DNA of 64,000 bases from Debaryomyces hansenii CBS767. Its lineage: Eukaryota > Ascomycota > Pichiomycetes > Serinales > Debaryomycetaceae. The notes under the pieces were generated by a model. That model was given only the letters and a program-made list of their open reading frames with translations, was not told the DNA's origin and did not search any database. Location: assembly GCF_000006445.2 (NCBI RefSeq), contig NC_006049.2, positions 558,001 through 622,000 on the forward strand, written 5' to 3'. Both the position numbers and the translations under genes were made by a program. Below are positions 39,140 through 47,755 of the stretch, one piece after another. How positions within the stretch are numbered: position 1 is the first letter of the stretch; each line of letters opens with the position of its first letter.

Positions 39140-40693
39140 ATGGCTTACGTATTAACAGAAACCGCTGCCGGTTATGCTTTGTTGAAAGCTTCAGACAAAA
39201 AGATCTACAAGTCTTCGTCGTTGATCGAAGACTTGAACACAGTTGAAAAAGTGACAGAACAATTCAAGATCCACCGTTTCGAGAAGTTCCTGTCGGCTGC
39301 CAACGCTTTGGAAGAAGCCAATGCTATTATCGAAGGACGTATTTCGGACAACTTGAAAAAAATGTTGGAAGACGTTAAGAACGACAAGAAGGCCACTTTA
39401 ATTGTGTCGGAAGCCAAGTTAGGTAATGCTATCAACAAGTTAGGATTGAACTTTTCTGTTGTTTCAGATGCTGCCTCTTTAGACTTACACAGAGCCATCA
39501 AAGAATTTTTGCCAGAATTGTTACCAGGTTTGGATGATTCAGCCTTAAAGCAAATGTCTTTAGGGTTAGCCCACTCCATGGGTCGTCACAAATTGAAGTT
39601 TTCTGCTGACAAGGTTGATACCATGATTGTTCAAGCGATTGCTTTATTAGATGACTTAGACAAGGAATTAAACACATATGCTATGCGTTGTAAGGAATGG
39701 TACGGATGGCATTTCCCAGAATTGGCTAAAATGATCACCGACTCCGTTGCATACGCAAGAATCATTTTAACCATGGGTATTAGATCCAACGCAGCTGATA
39801 CCGATTTATCTGAAATCTTACCAGAAGAAGCTGAAGAACAAGTTAAGTCTGCCGCAGAAGTTTCTATGGGTACCGAAATCACTGATATTGATTTAGAAAA
39901 CATTAAGGCTTTAGCTGAGCAAATTGTTGACTTTGCTGCTTACAGAGAACAATTATCTAACTACTTGTCATCCCGTATGAAGGCTATTGCTCCAAATTTA
40001 ACTGCTTTAGTTGGTGAATTAGTCGGTGCTAGATTAATTGCTCATTCTGGTTCTTTAACCTCATTGGCAAAGGCCCCTGCATCAACTATCCAAATATTGG
40101 GTGCTGAAAAGGCCTTATTCAGAGCTTTAAAGACTAAGCATGACACACCAAAGTATGGTTTATTATACCATGCTTCGTTAGTTGGTCAAGCTTCTGGTAA
40201 GAACAAGGGTAAGATTGCTAGAGTTTTAGCTGCCAAGGCTGCCGTTGCCTTAAGATATGATTCTTTAGCTGAAGATCGTGATGACTCTGGTGATTTCGGT
40301 TTATCCGTCAGAACTAAGGTCGAATCCAGATTAAGTGCTTTAGAAGGCCGTGACTTAAGAACCACTGCTAAGGTTATCAGAGAACAACCAAAGGTTGATA
40401 TCACTGAAGCCCGTGCTTACAACGCTGATGCTGATGCTCCAATGGCTGATGCCGACTCTGATGATGAATCCGAAACCGAAGAAGAACCAAAGAAGGAAAA
40501 GAAGGACAAGAAGGAAAAGAAGGACAAGAAGGAAAAGAAGGACAAGAAGGACAAGAAGAGAAAGAGAGAAGAAGACGACGAAGAAGAAGAAGAAGATTCA
40601 AAGAAATCAAAGAAGGAAAAGAAGGAAAAGAAAGAGAAGAAGGATAAGAAAGAGAAGAAAGATAAGAAGGAAAAGAAGAAGGAAAAGAAATAA
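39140..40693 (+). CDS. NOP58: box C/D snoRNP core protein
   Basis: Nucleolar scaffold of box C/D snoRNPs that guide 2'-O-methylation of rRNA. Starts [21 protein letters not shown], as in other Nop58 proteins, then the coiled coil and the Nop domain ([20 protein letters not shown] and [20 protein letters not shown]). The end is a long KKE/KKD repeat tail from about residue 450. At 517 residues it is close to S. cerevisiae (511). Residue 51 ([11 protein letters not shown]) is encoded by CTG; serine there would resemble the polar residue of other Nop58 proteins better than leucine. Confidence 0.97.
   Translation: MAYVLTETAAGYALLKASDKKIYKSSSLIEDLNTVEKVTEQFKIHRFEKFLSAANALEEANAIIEGRISDNLKKMLEDVKNDKKATLIVSEAKLGNAINKLGLNFSVVSDAASLDLHRAIKEFLPELLPGLDDSALKQMSLGLAHSMGRHKLKFSADKVDTMIVQAIALLDDLDKELNTYAMRCKEWYGWHFPELAKMITDSVAYARIILTMGIRSNAADTDLSEILPEEAEEQVKSAAEVSMGTEITDIDLENIKALAEQIVDFAAYREQLSNYLSSRMKAIAPNLTALVGELVGARLIAHSGSLTSLAKAPASTIQILGAEKALFRALKTKHDTPKYGLLYHASLVGQASGKNKGKIARVLAAKAAVALRYDSLAEDRDDSGDFGLSVRTKVESRLSALEGRDLRTTAKVIREQPKVDITEARAYNADADAPMADADSDDESETEEEPKKEKKDKKEKKDKKEKKDKKDKKRKREEDDEEEEEDSKKSKKEKKEKKEKKDKKEKKDKKEKKKEKK
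40480..40692 (+). repeat. Purine-only tandem repeat coding the KKE/KKD tail
   Basis: Near-pure purine stretch with an 18-bp unit, AAGGACAAGAAGGAAAAG, repeated in frame and interrupted by an acidic DDEEEEED block. It can vary in length between strains. Confidence 0.85.
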
Positions 40694-41042
40694 ACGGTTT
40701 GACCAGGATGAAAATTTAGATGTTTAGATTTTTAGTATTTTGCATTTTGTTCATTTTTTTACCAAAAATTTACTTTAATTGGTATTCAATTATTATACGT
40801 AAGCTACCCTAGCTTATGGCGTTTATATCATTCATACATTTGTTCTATAGTACTTGGTTGAAAGTGTTTTAATATATATTTTATTGATAGTTTGATCTTG
40901 ACTGTAAAGCCATGCTATCACGTGGTACTATCTGATCTAGTGAATAATTAGCTTTCAAATACGTTTAAAGAATGTTACTTATTGGATTTTTACTTGACTA
41001 AAGTATAATTGATAGATCTTATAAATATCTTAGGAAACCGTC
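40694..41042. other. NOP58-MDE1 intergenic, 349 bp
   Basis: T-rich 3' end of NOP58, then the MDE1 promoter with an ATCACGTGG box at 40917-40925. Confidence 0.5.
40919..40924. promoter_or_regulatory. CACGTG (TCACGTG context) upstream of MDE1
   Basis: TCACGTG is the site for Cbf1 in sulfur-amino-acid promoters; it lies 119 bp before MDE1, a methionine-salvage gene, so sulfur control is a sensible inference. Confidence 0.5.
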
Positions 41043-41840
41043 ATGTCTGCATCTTGCTTCTGTAACAAAAAAAACGATCAAATCTCGAAATTAGATGATT
41101 CTTTACTCGACGCTAATGATCCAAATCATCCGGCAAATTTAATCTGTGAATTGTGTCGCTTGTTTTATGACAACAATTGGGTCACTGGTACAGGAGGTGG
41201 TATTTCTATTCGTGATGTGAAGGGAGAGAATCCAAATTTAGTATACATTGCCCCTTCAGGAATCCAAAAGGAGAAATTACAACCATGGGAAATGTTTGTA
41301 GTTGAGTTACCGGACGAAAAGCTTTTACGTACCCCAAATGATTGTCCAGCGGAATTAACCAAATCTTACAAATATAAGCCTTCGGCATGTACGCCGTTAT
41401 TCATGAGTTGTTACACTATGAGAGACGCTGGTGCATGTATCCACACTCATTCTCAGAATGCTGTCATGTGTAGTTTATTATGGGGAGATAAGGTTGAGTT
41501 CGAAATTTCCCATATCGAACAAATTAAGGCATTGCCAAAATTGGCGGTGAATGAAAAGACTGGCAAAGTTGAAAAGGTTGGAAGCATGCAATACTTTGAT
41601 AAGCTCGTTCTTCCAATCATTGAAAACACTCCCCACGAGGAAGATTTGACAGACAGTCTCCAGGAGGCCATCAAAAACTATCCAGGAACCACAGCCGTTC
41701 TTGTTAGAAGACACGGCATTTATGTATGGGGCGAAGATGTATGGAAGGCCAAGGTTTATAATGAAGCCTTGGATTATTTGTTAGAGTTGGCCGTTAAAAT
41801 GAAGCAATCAGGTATTCCTACAACTACCCAAACGGATTAG
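41043..41840 (+). CDS. MDE1: methylthioribulose-1-phosphate dehydratase
   Basis: Methionine salvage enzyme that dehydrates 5-methylthioribulose-1-phosphate in the cytosol. It has the class II aldolase fold with zinc ligands His134 and His136 (HTHSQNA) and His224 ([10 protein letters not shown]), the glycine-rich GTGGGIS loop near residue 56, and 265 residues in line with the family (about 240). CACGTG upstream fits sulfur regulation. It is convergent with LSM8 (92 bases apart), as I recall the pair also being neighbours in S. cerevisiae. Confidence 0.95.
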   Translation: MSASCFCNKKNDQISKLDDSLLDANDPNHPANLICELCRLFYDNNWVTGTGGGISIRDVKGENPNLVYIAPSGIQKEKLQPWEMFVVELPDEKLLRTPNDCPAELTKSYKYKPSACTPLFMSCYTMRDAGACIHTHSQNAVMCSLLWGDKVEFEISHIEQIKALPKLAVNEKTGKVEKVGSMQYFDKLVLPIIENTPHEEDLTDSLQEAIKNYPGTTAVLVRRHGIYVWGEDVWKAKVYNEALDYLLELAVKMKQSGIPTTTQTD

Positions 41841-41932
41841 AACAGATAAATATTGTAATTAATCTACGTAGCTAGTATACAAGTTTAGTTATTCAAACGA
41901 TAACAATGCAAATAAAAATAAACATGCGTTGC

Positions 41933-42286
41933 TTATAACGGATTCTTTGTTCCCTTTAATGTCTCTCCTTTGACTTTCATCCAATCTATATCAGCTTCTA
42001 TTGTATCATCTACCTCTCCAATACAAACAATATTTCCCCCTCGCATCAAATATAGTCCCAACGGTATTTCCTGATTATCATCTTGTTCGTCAGGATAAAT
42101 TAATCTTTCTATGCAATTGTTAATGATAACGTTTGTTGAATTATCGAATCCTTGGAGTGTTCCTTCGAATAACCTAGCATCTGTTGTTATCACTCTAACT
42201 TTTTCTATTCATGTTAGTAAAATCCCTCAATATTAAGCTTGAAGCAAATCAGACATACTCTCTAAGAACTCTTTAAGACTTGACAT
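41933..42286 (-). CDS. LSM8: U6 snRNA-associated Lsm protein (one intron)
   Basis: Subunit of the nuclear Lsm2-8 ring that binds the 3' end of U6 snRNA. Exon 1 is 42259-42286 (28 nt) and exon 2 is 41933-42204; the spliced frame gives 99 residues beginning MSSLKEFLEKKVRVITTDAR, a good match to the Lsm8 N-terminus (x-L-x-x-Y/F-L-x-x-x-V). Without splicing the frame from this ATG meets a stop after 17 codons, and exon 2 alone lacks an ATG and half of the first Sm motif. Sm motif 2 is YLMRGGNIVCIGEVD. REC107 diverges 167 bp upstream. Confidence 0.93.
42205..42258 (-). other. LSM8 intron, 54 nt
   Basis: Donor GTATGT (42253-42258), branch point TACTAAC (42213-42219) and acceptor TAG ending at 42205, all canonical for yeast. 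Branch-to-acceptor distance is very short. Length is a multiple of three but an in-frame stop is present, so retention would truncate the protein. Confidence 0.93.
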
Positions 42287-42453
42287 TTTAATACTAAATG
42301 CTTTATTAAAGTTAATTGTCTTATTTTAATTGAATAGCATCAAACAGTGAGTTTTTATTTTCACTTTCCTCAGCGCGAATTTTTGTAATCTAGTATGTTG
42401 CAAATCACTGTCACTTCTTACTGAAAGAGTCATAAGCAAAGGCTAATAAGAGC

Positions 42454-43512
42454 ATGAATAACGAAGAACCATCTACAGACTATGGTCTCTCAAGTGAGAT
42501 TGACATTATATTTTCAGAAATGAAAGAAAACAAAAAACTGAAGAATGTTGGCGAAACAAGCCAAGCTGCATCTCTTCAATTTGCATCGCAACCGAAAGAC
42601 GACAAGATCAATGAGAAAGATACTTATAAAGAGAATAAGAGGGTATGCACCGACGTAGAAAATGCAGATGATAAATTGATTACATGGGCTGCAAGATTGG
42701 AGCTTGAATCGATATCTTTAAAAGAAATTGTTACAGGTAACTTAGGTCACATATTCAAGCAGAACTACGATTTTTTGAAGGTCGCTTGTGAAGAAATAAC
42801 CACGAAGTTGAGCCAAATGGCAAGCCAGATGGAAGAGATGAAAAAGGTTAGTAGTGGATGCGATATAGATGAAAGATTGATAGAGACCGTTAACGCATTA
42901 TCGGAAAAAGTCACTACTATTGAAAAACCGTGTTCTTCAAGAGATAGAAGAAATAGCATAGAGTCAATTCAAACGATAATTAGCGAAAAAGTAGACTACT
43001 CATTAACGAACAACAAGCTGATCAAGGCGATTATAAAAAGTGTAGAGAAAATGTCCCACAATCTAGAAAAAAAGGATAGGCCATTGCAAGATAACACCTG
43101 CGATTCTAATAAACCTAGTTCGGAGAATGAGACCAAGATGTGCAATATTCTTGAAGCACATGATAAGGCAACCTTGGACAAGTTAACATCATTGCAAAAA
43201 TCAATCAGTGATAATGTGCAAGGTACAAATCCGCCTCTTACACAAGAAATAGCTTCTATAAAACAATATCTAAAGTTACTTCTACCCAGGATCGTTGGAT
43301 TGGAGACGAATTCTAAAAGGTTATATCACGACTATCACGAGCTACATAATCTTTTAAGTACCCATATACACCTGAATCCGATGCAGGCTGACAGTATCGT
43401 TCTGTCAGATAATTCGCCTGACGGATCTACTGTACCTAGCACGTCTAAGAGGATTTTAAATCAAGTATCGGTTCCGGATAATCTTGATCAAAAGAAACGA
43501 AGGTTGATATAA
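42454..43512 (+). CDS. REC107/MER2-like meiotic DSB protein
   Basis: Probable orthologue of S. cerevisiae Rec107/Mer2, the axis-bound coiled-coil protein (IHO1 in mammals, Rec15 in fission yeast) that assembles the Spo11 cutting machinery in meiosis. The 352 residues have a disordered N-terminus, then DDKLITWAARLELESISLKE (73-92). This resembles the conserved motif of Mer2 (W-A-x-K/R-L-E-L-E-S), and a long coiled coil with regular hydrophobic spacing follows, then a Ser/Asp tail ending KKRRLI. Position supports it: REC107 is also beside LSM8 and MDE1 in S. cerevisiae as I recall. The rest of the protein is very diverged. No intron was seen. Confidence 0.75.
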   Translation: MNNEEPSTDYGLSSEIDIIFSEMKENKKLKNVGETSQAASLQFASQPKDDKINEKDTYKENKRVCTDVENADDKLITWAARLELESISLKEIVTGNLGHIFKQNYDFLKVACEEITTKLSQMASQMEEMKKVSSGCDIDERLIETVNALSEKVTTIEKPCSSRDRRNSIESIQTIISEKVDYSLTNNKLIKAIIKSVEKMSHNLEKKDRPLQDNTCDSNKPSSENETKMCNILEAHDKATLDKLTSLQKSISDNVQGTNPPLTQEIASIKQYLKLLLPRIVGLETNSKRLYHDYHELHNLLSTHIHLNPMQADSIVLSDNSPDGSTVPSTSKRILNQVSVPDNLDQKKRRLI

Positions 43513-43861
43513 TACATCCTGCATCGAAGCTCTTCATCTAATTTTTTTGCGGCCTTCGATTTAGAACGGCATTTCGAAAAGAATGCCATATCCGCGGTCT
43601 CTTTCCAGATGAGAACAGTTACTGCAAAATTTGAAGCTTGATCTTGCTTCAAGGGAACCGTTTAGGAATCATTTATATCTAATGTGACTCATCCTTGCAT
43701 CATTGCCCTTCGAATTTATATAAAGTAATAGTGTTCATGAAAATTTCAATTCCGATGAAGGCTATTCTGAAGAAGCGATCATTCAAATAAGATAAAAATT
43801 TTCAGATATATTTTATTTGAATGATATTGTAGTTAATTGCTTAGATTGCAAAGATTAGAAC
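43513..43861. promoter_or_regulatory. Promoter of the general amino-acid permease
   Basis: 349 bp. An inverted repeat GGCATT-N8-AATGCC (43568-43587) and a CCGCGG palindrome at about 43593-43598 lie just after REC107. A GATAA word occurs at 43791-43795, and ATG ATA TTG TAG (43821-43832) is a possible three-codon uORF 30 bases before the start. Confidence 0.4.
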
Positions 43862-45631
43862 ATGAGCGTTAACAGCAAAGTATCTCGTGAGAAGTCACAT
43901 AGTTTCTCCGAGGTTGATCATATTAGAAGTGGATCACTCGAAAGCACAGGCAATGGAGGAATATGGCAGTCATTCAAGAACTCGTTCAAACCAGCTGAAC
44001 AATCTCGTACCTTGACACTGAAAGACATCTCGGAAGAAGAGGAAGCGAAACTTACTAATGTGGAGAGAGCAGCTTTGAGATCGGCTAATTCCCAATTATC
44101 TCGTTCTTTAAAATCCAGACACTTGCAAATGATCGCGATTGGGTCTTCAATTGGAACAGGTTTATTCGTAGGATCTGGAGGTGCTCTCAGAGACGGTGGT
44201 CCAGCCGGGTTAATTATTGCATGGACTGTCATTTCTACAGGTGTGTTTGCTACTGTTCAAGGTTTAGGTGAGTTATCAGTTGCGTTACCTGTAAGTGGTG
44301 GTTTTAACATTTATGCTACTAGATTTATCGAACCAGCTGTTGGATTTGCTATTGGATGGAATTATTTCATGCAATTTTTTGTGCTATTGCCTTTGGAGTT
44401 AGTAGCGGCCTCGATAACAATTAAATATTGGAACTCAGATTTAAATTCAGATATTTTTGTGGCAATATTTTGGGTGTCTGTAGTGTTTATCACAATGTTA
44501 GGTGTCAAAGGATACGGTGAGGCTGAATTCGTGTTTTCATTGGTTAAAGTAGTTGCAATTATTGGGTTCATAATATTAAGTATTGTCTTGATATGTGGTG
44601 GTGGCCCAACTCATGAATTTGTCGGAGGCAGTAATTGGAGAGAGCCTGGTCCATTTGCCAATGGATTCAAAGGTGTTTGTTCCGTTTTCGTAACTGCTGC
44701 CTTTAGTTTTGGTGGAACTGAGATGATTGGCTTAACTGCAGCTGAAACAGCAAATCCAAGAAAAACATTGCCAAAGGCTATTAAACAGGTCTTCTGGAGA
44801 ATTTGTTTGTTTTACTTGTTATCATTGACTATGATAGGTACGTTAGTTTCATATAAGGATGAAAGCTTAATTGGGGCTTCAGATGTCGACGCGACAGCAT
44901 CTCCATTTGTTATTGCAATTCGTAATGGTGGTATTGGCGGTTTACCTAGCGTTATCAATGCTGTTATTTTAATCGCCGTTTTGTCAGTTGGAAATTCTTC
45001 AGTATATGCTACATCGCGTTCATTGAATTCATTGGCCGAACAAGGTATGGCTCCTAAATGGACGGGTTATGTCGATAGAGCTGGTAGACCACTTGTTGCT
45101 ATTTTAATTACTAATGTGTTTGGTCTTTTTGCATTCATTGCTGCATCTGACAAACAAGTTGAAGCTTTCGATTGGTTATTAGCATTATCAGGTTTAAGTT
45201 CTATTTTCACATGGATCTCAATTAATGTAGCTCATATTCGTTTCAGAAGGGCCATGTCATATCAAGGTAGAACCACTGCTGAATTACCATACGTATCACA
45301 ATGTGGTGTCTGGGGATCATATTATGCGTTATTACTCAATTGTTTAGTATTGATTGCTCAATTTTGGATTGCATTATTTCCTCTTGGAGGTAGTCCAAAT
45401 GCTTATGATTTTTTCCTTTCCTACTTAGGATTACCAGTGATCCTTATGTCCTGGTTGGGTTATAAACTTTGGAAGAAGGATTGGACATTATTCATTAGAG
45501 CTAAAAATTTGGACATTGACACCGGTAGAATTAACATTGATATCGATGTTCTTCAGCAAGAAATTGCTGAGGAGAAAGCACAACTTGCTGAGAAGCCATT
45601 CTTTGTAAGATTTTACAAGTTCTGGTGTTAA
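43862..45631 (+). CDS. General amino-acid permease (YAT/GAP1 family)
   Basis: Plasma-membrane proton symporter for amino acids, with twelve membrane segments. Typical family features: [20 protein letters not shown] (from about 81), [15 protein letters not shown], FCxxE-like [26 protein letters not shown], and the last residues FYKFWC, where the Cys is palmitoylated in Gap1-type permeases. The 589-residue length is normal. Lysines in the N-terminal tail could serve ubiquitin-dependent turnover. Substrate range is not readable. It differs from the permease at 61269, which lacks the FWC end. Confidence 0.92.
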   Translation: MSVNSKVSREKSHSFSEVDHIRSGSLESTGNGGIWQSFKNSFKPAEQSRTLTLKDISEEEEAKLTNVERAALRSANSQLSRSLKSRHLQMIAIGSSIGTGLFVGSGGALRDGGPAGLIIAWTVISTGVFATVQGLGELSVALPVSGGFNIYATRFIEPAVGFAIGWNYFMQFFVLLPLELVAASITIKYWNSDLNSDIFVAIFWVSVVFITMLGVKGYGEAEFVFSLVKVVAIIGFIILSIVLICGGGPTHEFVGGSNWREPGPFANGFKGVCSVFVTAAFSFGGTEMIGLTAAETANPRKTLPKAIKQVFWRICLFYLLSLTMIGTLVSYKDESLIGASDVDATASPFVIAIRNGGIGGLPSVINAVILIAVLSVGNSSVYATSRSLNSLAEQGMAPKWTGYVDRAGRPLVAILITNVFGLFAFIAASDKQVEAFDWLLALSGLSSIFTWISINVAHIRFRRAMSYQGRTTAELPYVSQCGVWGSYYALLLNCLVLIAQFWIALFPLGGSPNAYDFFLSYLGLPVILMSWLGYKLWKKDWTLFIRAKNLDIDTGRINIDIDVLQQEIAEEKAQLAEKPFFVRFYKFWC

Positions 45632-45669
45632 CTTAAAGGATATAATATATATTAATACGTGTACATTAT

Positions 45670-46569
45670 TTAATAGATCATAGAATCCAACATATTACGT
45701 TTTGCATTAATAACTAATTTGAGATTATGACCCACTTTCTTAACACATCCATCGCTACACATTTTCTCATAGTATAATTCATAGATTGGCATGTATCTAT
45801 CAACAAACTTAACAACTTCTTCATCTGTCATACCAGTACCTGCTGGAGTAGTCGCTTTAAGATAATGCTCTTGTTCCAATCTCCAATTGTAAACATTTTG
45901 CAAGGAGTCTGTTTCTAAGCAGATGAAAAAATCGAATAAAGACCATAATTTTGCATATTCTTTCAAGTTCTCATTCACCTGTTCAACATGGAACATTTTA
46001 TGTCTTTGTATAACTGATTTGTTTATATCAGAAGTTAAGTATTTTACTCGTAATTGATCAAACGATAAAGGTTGAAAACCATTAAACCATCCTTCAAAGA
46101 TAATCACGTCTACTGGTGTCTTAACCACATTCCAATTACATTCAGGGGACCTATCACCTTCTCCGTTAAATGCTCCCTTATCATAAAAAGGAATTGGAAC
46201 TTCGTGCATAATCAGTTCCGAGTGCCTGTTAATTAGCTTGGAGAAAAGATCAGCCCCTAGCTCAATATCATGTGTTCCAGGGAGCCCACGGCCTTGCAAT
46301 AACTTGTTATCATCCATATAGTCTTGAGACCGAGTTGTTAATGCCAATTGATCTTCATGCGTGAGATATAGATCATCCATCAGAAACAGAACTATGTTCA
46401 ATTTAGGGTACAATTTCCTCAACTCTGTTCCCAATTGATTCGTCAAATATGACTTTCCTGAACCTTGAGGACCACTTATTCCAACAACCAAAGCCTTTTC
46501 CGATACATTGCATACGTATGAGTCTATTACTCGAGACAAATAGTCGATACTTTTTGTTAAAGTAGTCAT
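45670..46569 (-). CDS. TDA10-like P-loop kinase
   Basis: ATP-binding protein of the glycerate-kinase-like/phosphoribulokinase group, related to S. cerevisiae Tda10 (YGR205W, 290 residues), whose natural substrate is not settled. Walker A is GPQGSGKS (33-40), the Walker B-like LFLMDDLYLT follows at about 61-70, and VIIFEGWFNGF matches the family. It is convergent with the amino-acid permease (38 bases) and followed upstream by CIR1, the same neighbour as in S. cerevisiae by memory. Confidence 0.92.
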   Translation of the reverse strand: MTTLTKSIDYLSRVIDSYVCNVSEKALVVGISGPQGSGKSYLTNQLGTELRKLYPKLNIVLFLMDDLYLTHEDQLALTTRSQDYMDDNKLLQGRGLPGTHDIELGADLFSKLINRHSELIMHEVPIPFYDKGAFNGEGDRSPECNWNVVKTPVDVIIFEGWFNGFQPLSFDQLRVKYLTSDINKSVIQRHKMFHVEQVNENLKEYAKLWSLFDFFICLETDSLQNVYNWRLEQEHYLKATTPAGTGMTDEEVVKFVDRYMPIYELYYEKMCSDGCVKKVGHNLKLVINAKRNMLDSMIY

Positions 46570-46779
46570 TATTATAGAAAAAGCATGTTGACAGTTATAT
46601 AGTAGCGAATATTCATGGTTTTATACTGGTGCAAAATACGACTGCATATATTAGATCTACAAATAAGGAACCCTTCATAAAAGATTTATGTATTATGTAT
46701 TGTATTTATGAATAACTTTTGAACAAATGACAAAGAGAATGATGAAATGAAGTGATAATGTGATTCACGTTAGTGATTA

Positions 46780-47547
46780 TTAAATGGCCTTCAATTCTTT
46801 CAATTTACTGATCAATTCATCAACTGATTCCACTTTAACACCAGCCTCTCTCTGAGGTGGTTCTTCAACCTTTAAGGTTTCTAATCTCTTGGATAATTCA
46901 ATACCTAAATCGCTGACTTTCAATTTTTCTAATGGCTTCTTCTTGGCCTTCATGATATTTGGCAAAGAAGCGTATCTTGGCTCGTTCAATCTTAAATCTG
47001 TAGTGACAATCATTGGCAACTTGGCACGCAAAGTATCCGAACCTCCATCAATTTCACGGGTTACAGTGATGTTATCACCGTCAATTTCAACCTTTGAAGC
47101 ATTGGTGGCTTGGGGCCAGTTCAACAAACCTGCTAACATTTGCCCGGTTTGATTAGAATCGTCGTCAATGGCCTGTTTTCCCAAAATAACTAAGTTGGAG
47201 TCCTCCTTTTCAACTGTCTTTTGTAAGAGCTTGGCCACAGTTAATGGCTCGACTTCTTCGTCGCCTACGTCTATCAACGTGGTGGAGTCAGCACCCTTAG
47301 CCAATGCAGTTCTTAATATATCTTGTGCCTTGGTTGGTCCAATAGAAACAGCATGGATCTTTTCAACTAAACCCTTGTGGGCCTCTCTGATCCTAATTGA
47401 CTCTTCTAATGCAATATCACAGAATGGATTGATACTGAACTTAACTCCCTTAGTTTCCACTCCAGTTTGTGCTTTATTAATTCTTGGTTTGATTGCAAAG
47501 TCAATCACTCTTTTGACTGGTACTAAAATTTTCAATTTTGACGACAT
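46780..47547 (-). CDS. CIR1: electron transfer flavoprotein beta subunit
   Basis: Mitochondrial ETF beta, which takes electrons from flavin dehydrogenases. The 255 residues start MSSKLKILVPVKRVIDFA; a longer frame upstream opens only with a non-ATG codon, so 47547 is chosen. The AMP/nucleotide-binding half (VKFSINPFCDIALEESIRIRE, GADSTTLID, ILGKQAIDDDSNQTGQMLAG) and the ETF-beta signature (DLRLNEPRYASLPNIMKAKKK, about 183-203) are intact. The partner alpha subunit is not in this window. Confidence 0.95.
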   Translation of the reverse strand: MSSKLKILVPVKRVIDFAIKPRINKAQTGVETKGVKFSINPFCDIALEESIRIREAHKGLVEKIHAVSIGPTKAQDILRTALAKGADSTTLIDVGDEEVEPLTVAKLLQKTVEKEDSNLVILGKQAIDDDSNQTGQMLAGLLNWPQATNASKVEIDGDNITVTREIDGGSDTLRAKLPMIVTTDLRLNEPRYASLPNIMKAKKKPLEKLKVSDLGIELSKRLETLKVEEPPQREAGVKVESVDELISKLKELKAI

Positions 47548-47755
47548 ATTTCTATAGTTGTATATTTTATCTACCAAACAAGTATGAGTTTGTTACTTAT
47601 GACTCTTGTTAATCTAGTCGAAAAAGTGTTGATAAAATATTTACACCGAAACCGGACTCAATATTCTCACATGATCAAACGTCTGAGTTTTCAACACTAC
47701 ATTTTTCAACCAGATCTATACTATAAGATACATAAGTACATTAATATATAGTTAA

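Noticed and set aside
40395..40727. Arg/Lys-rich 110-codon plus-strand frame over the NOP58 tail
   Set aside because: Shifted reading of the KKE repeat.
47548..47577. Ten-residue longer CIR1 start
   Set aside because: It opens with TTG; ATG at 47547 gives the family-like MSSKLKILVPVKR.
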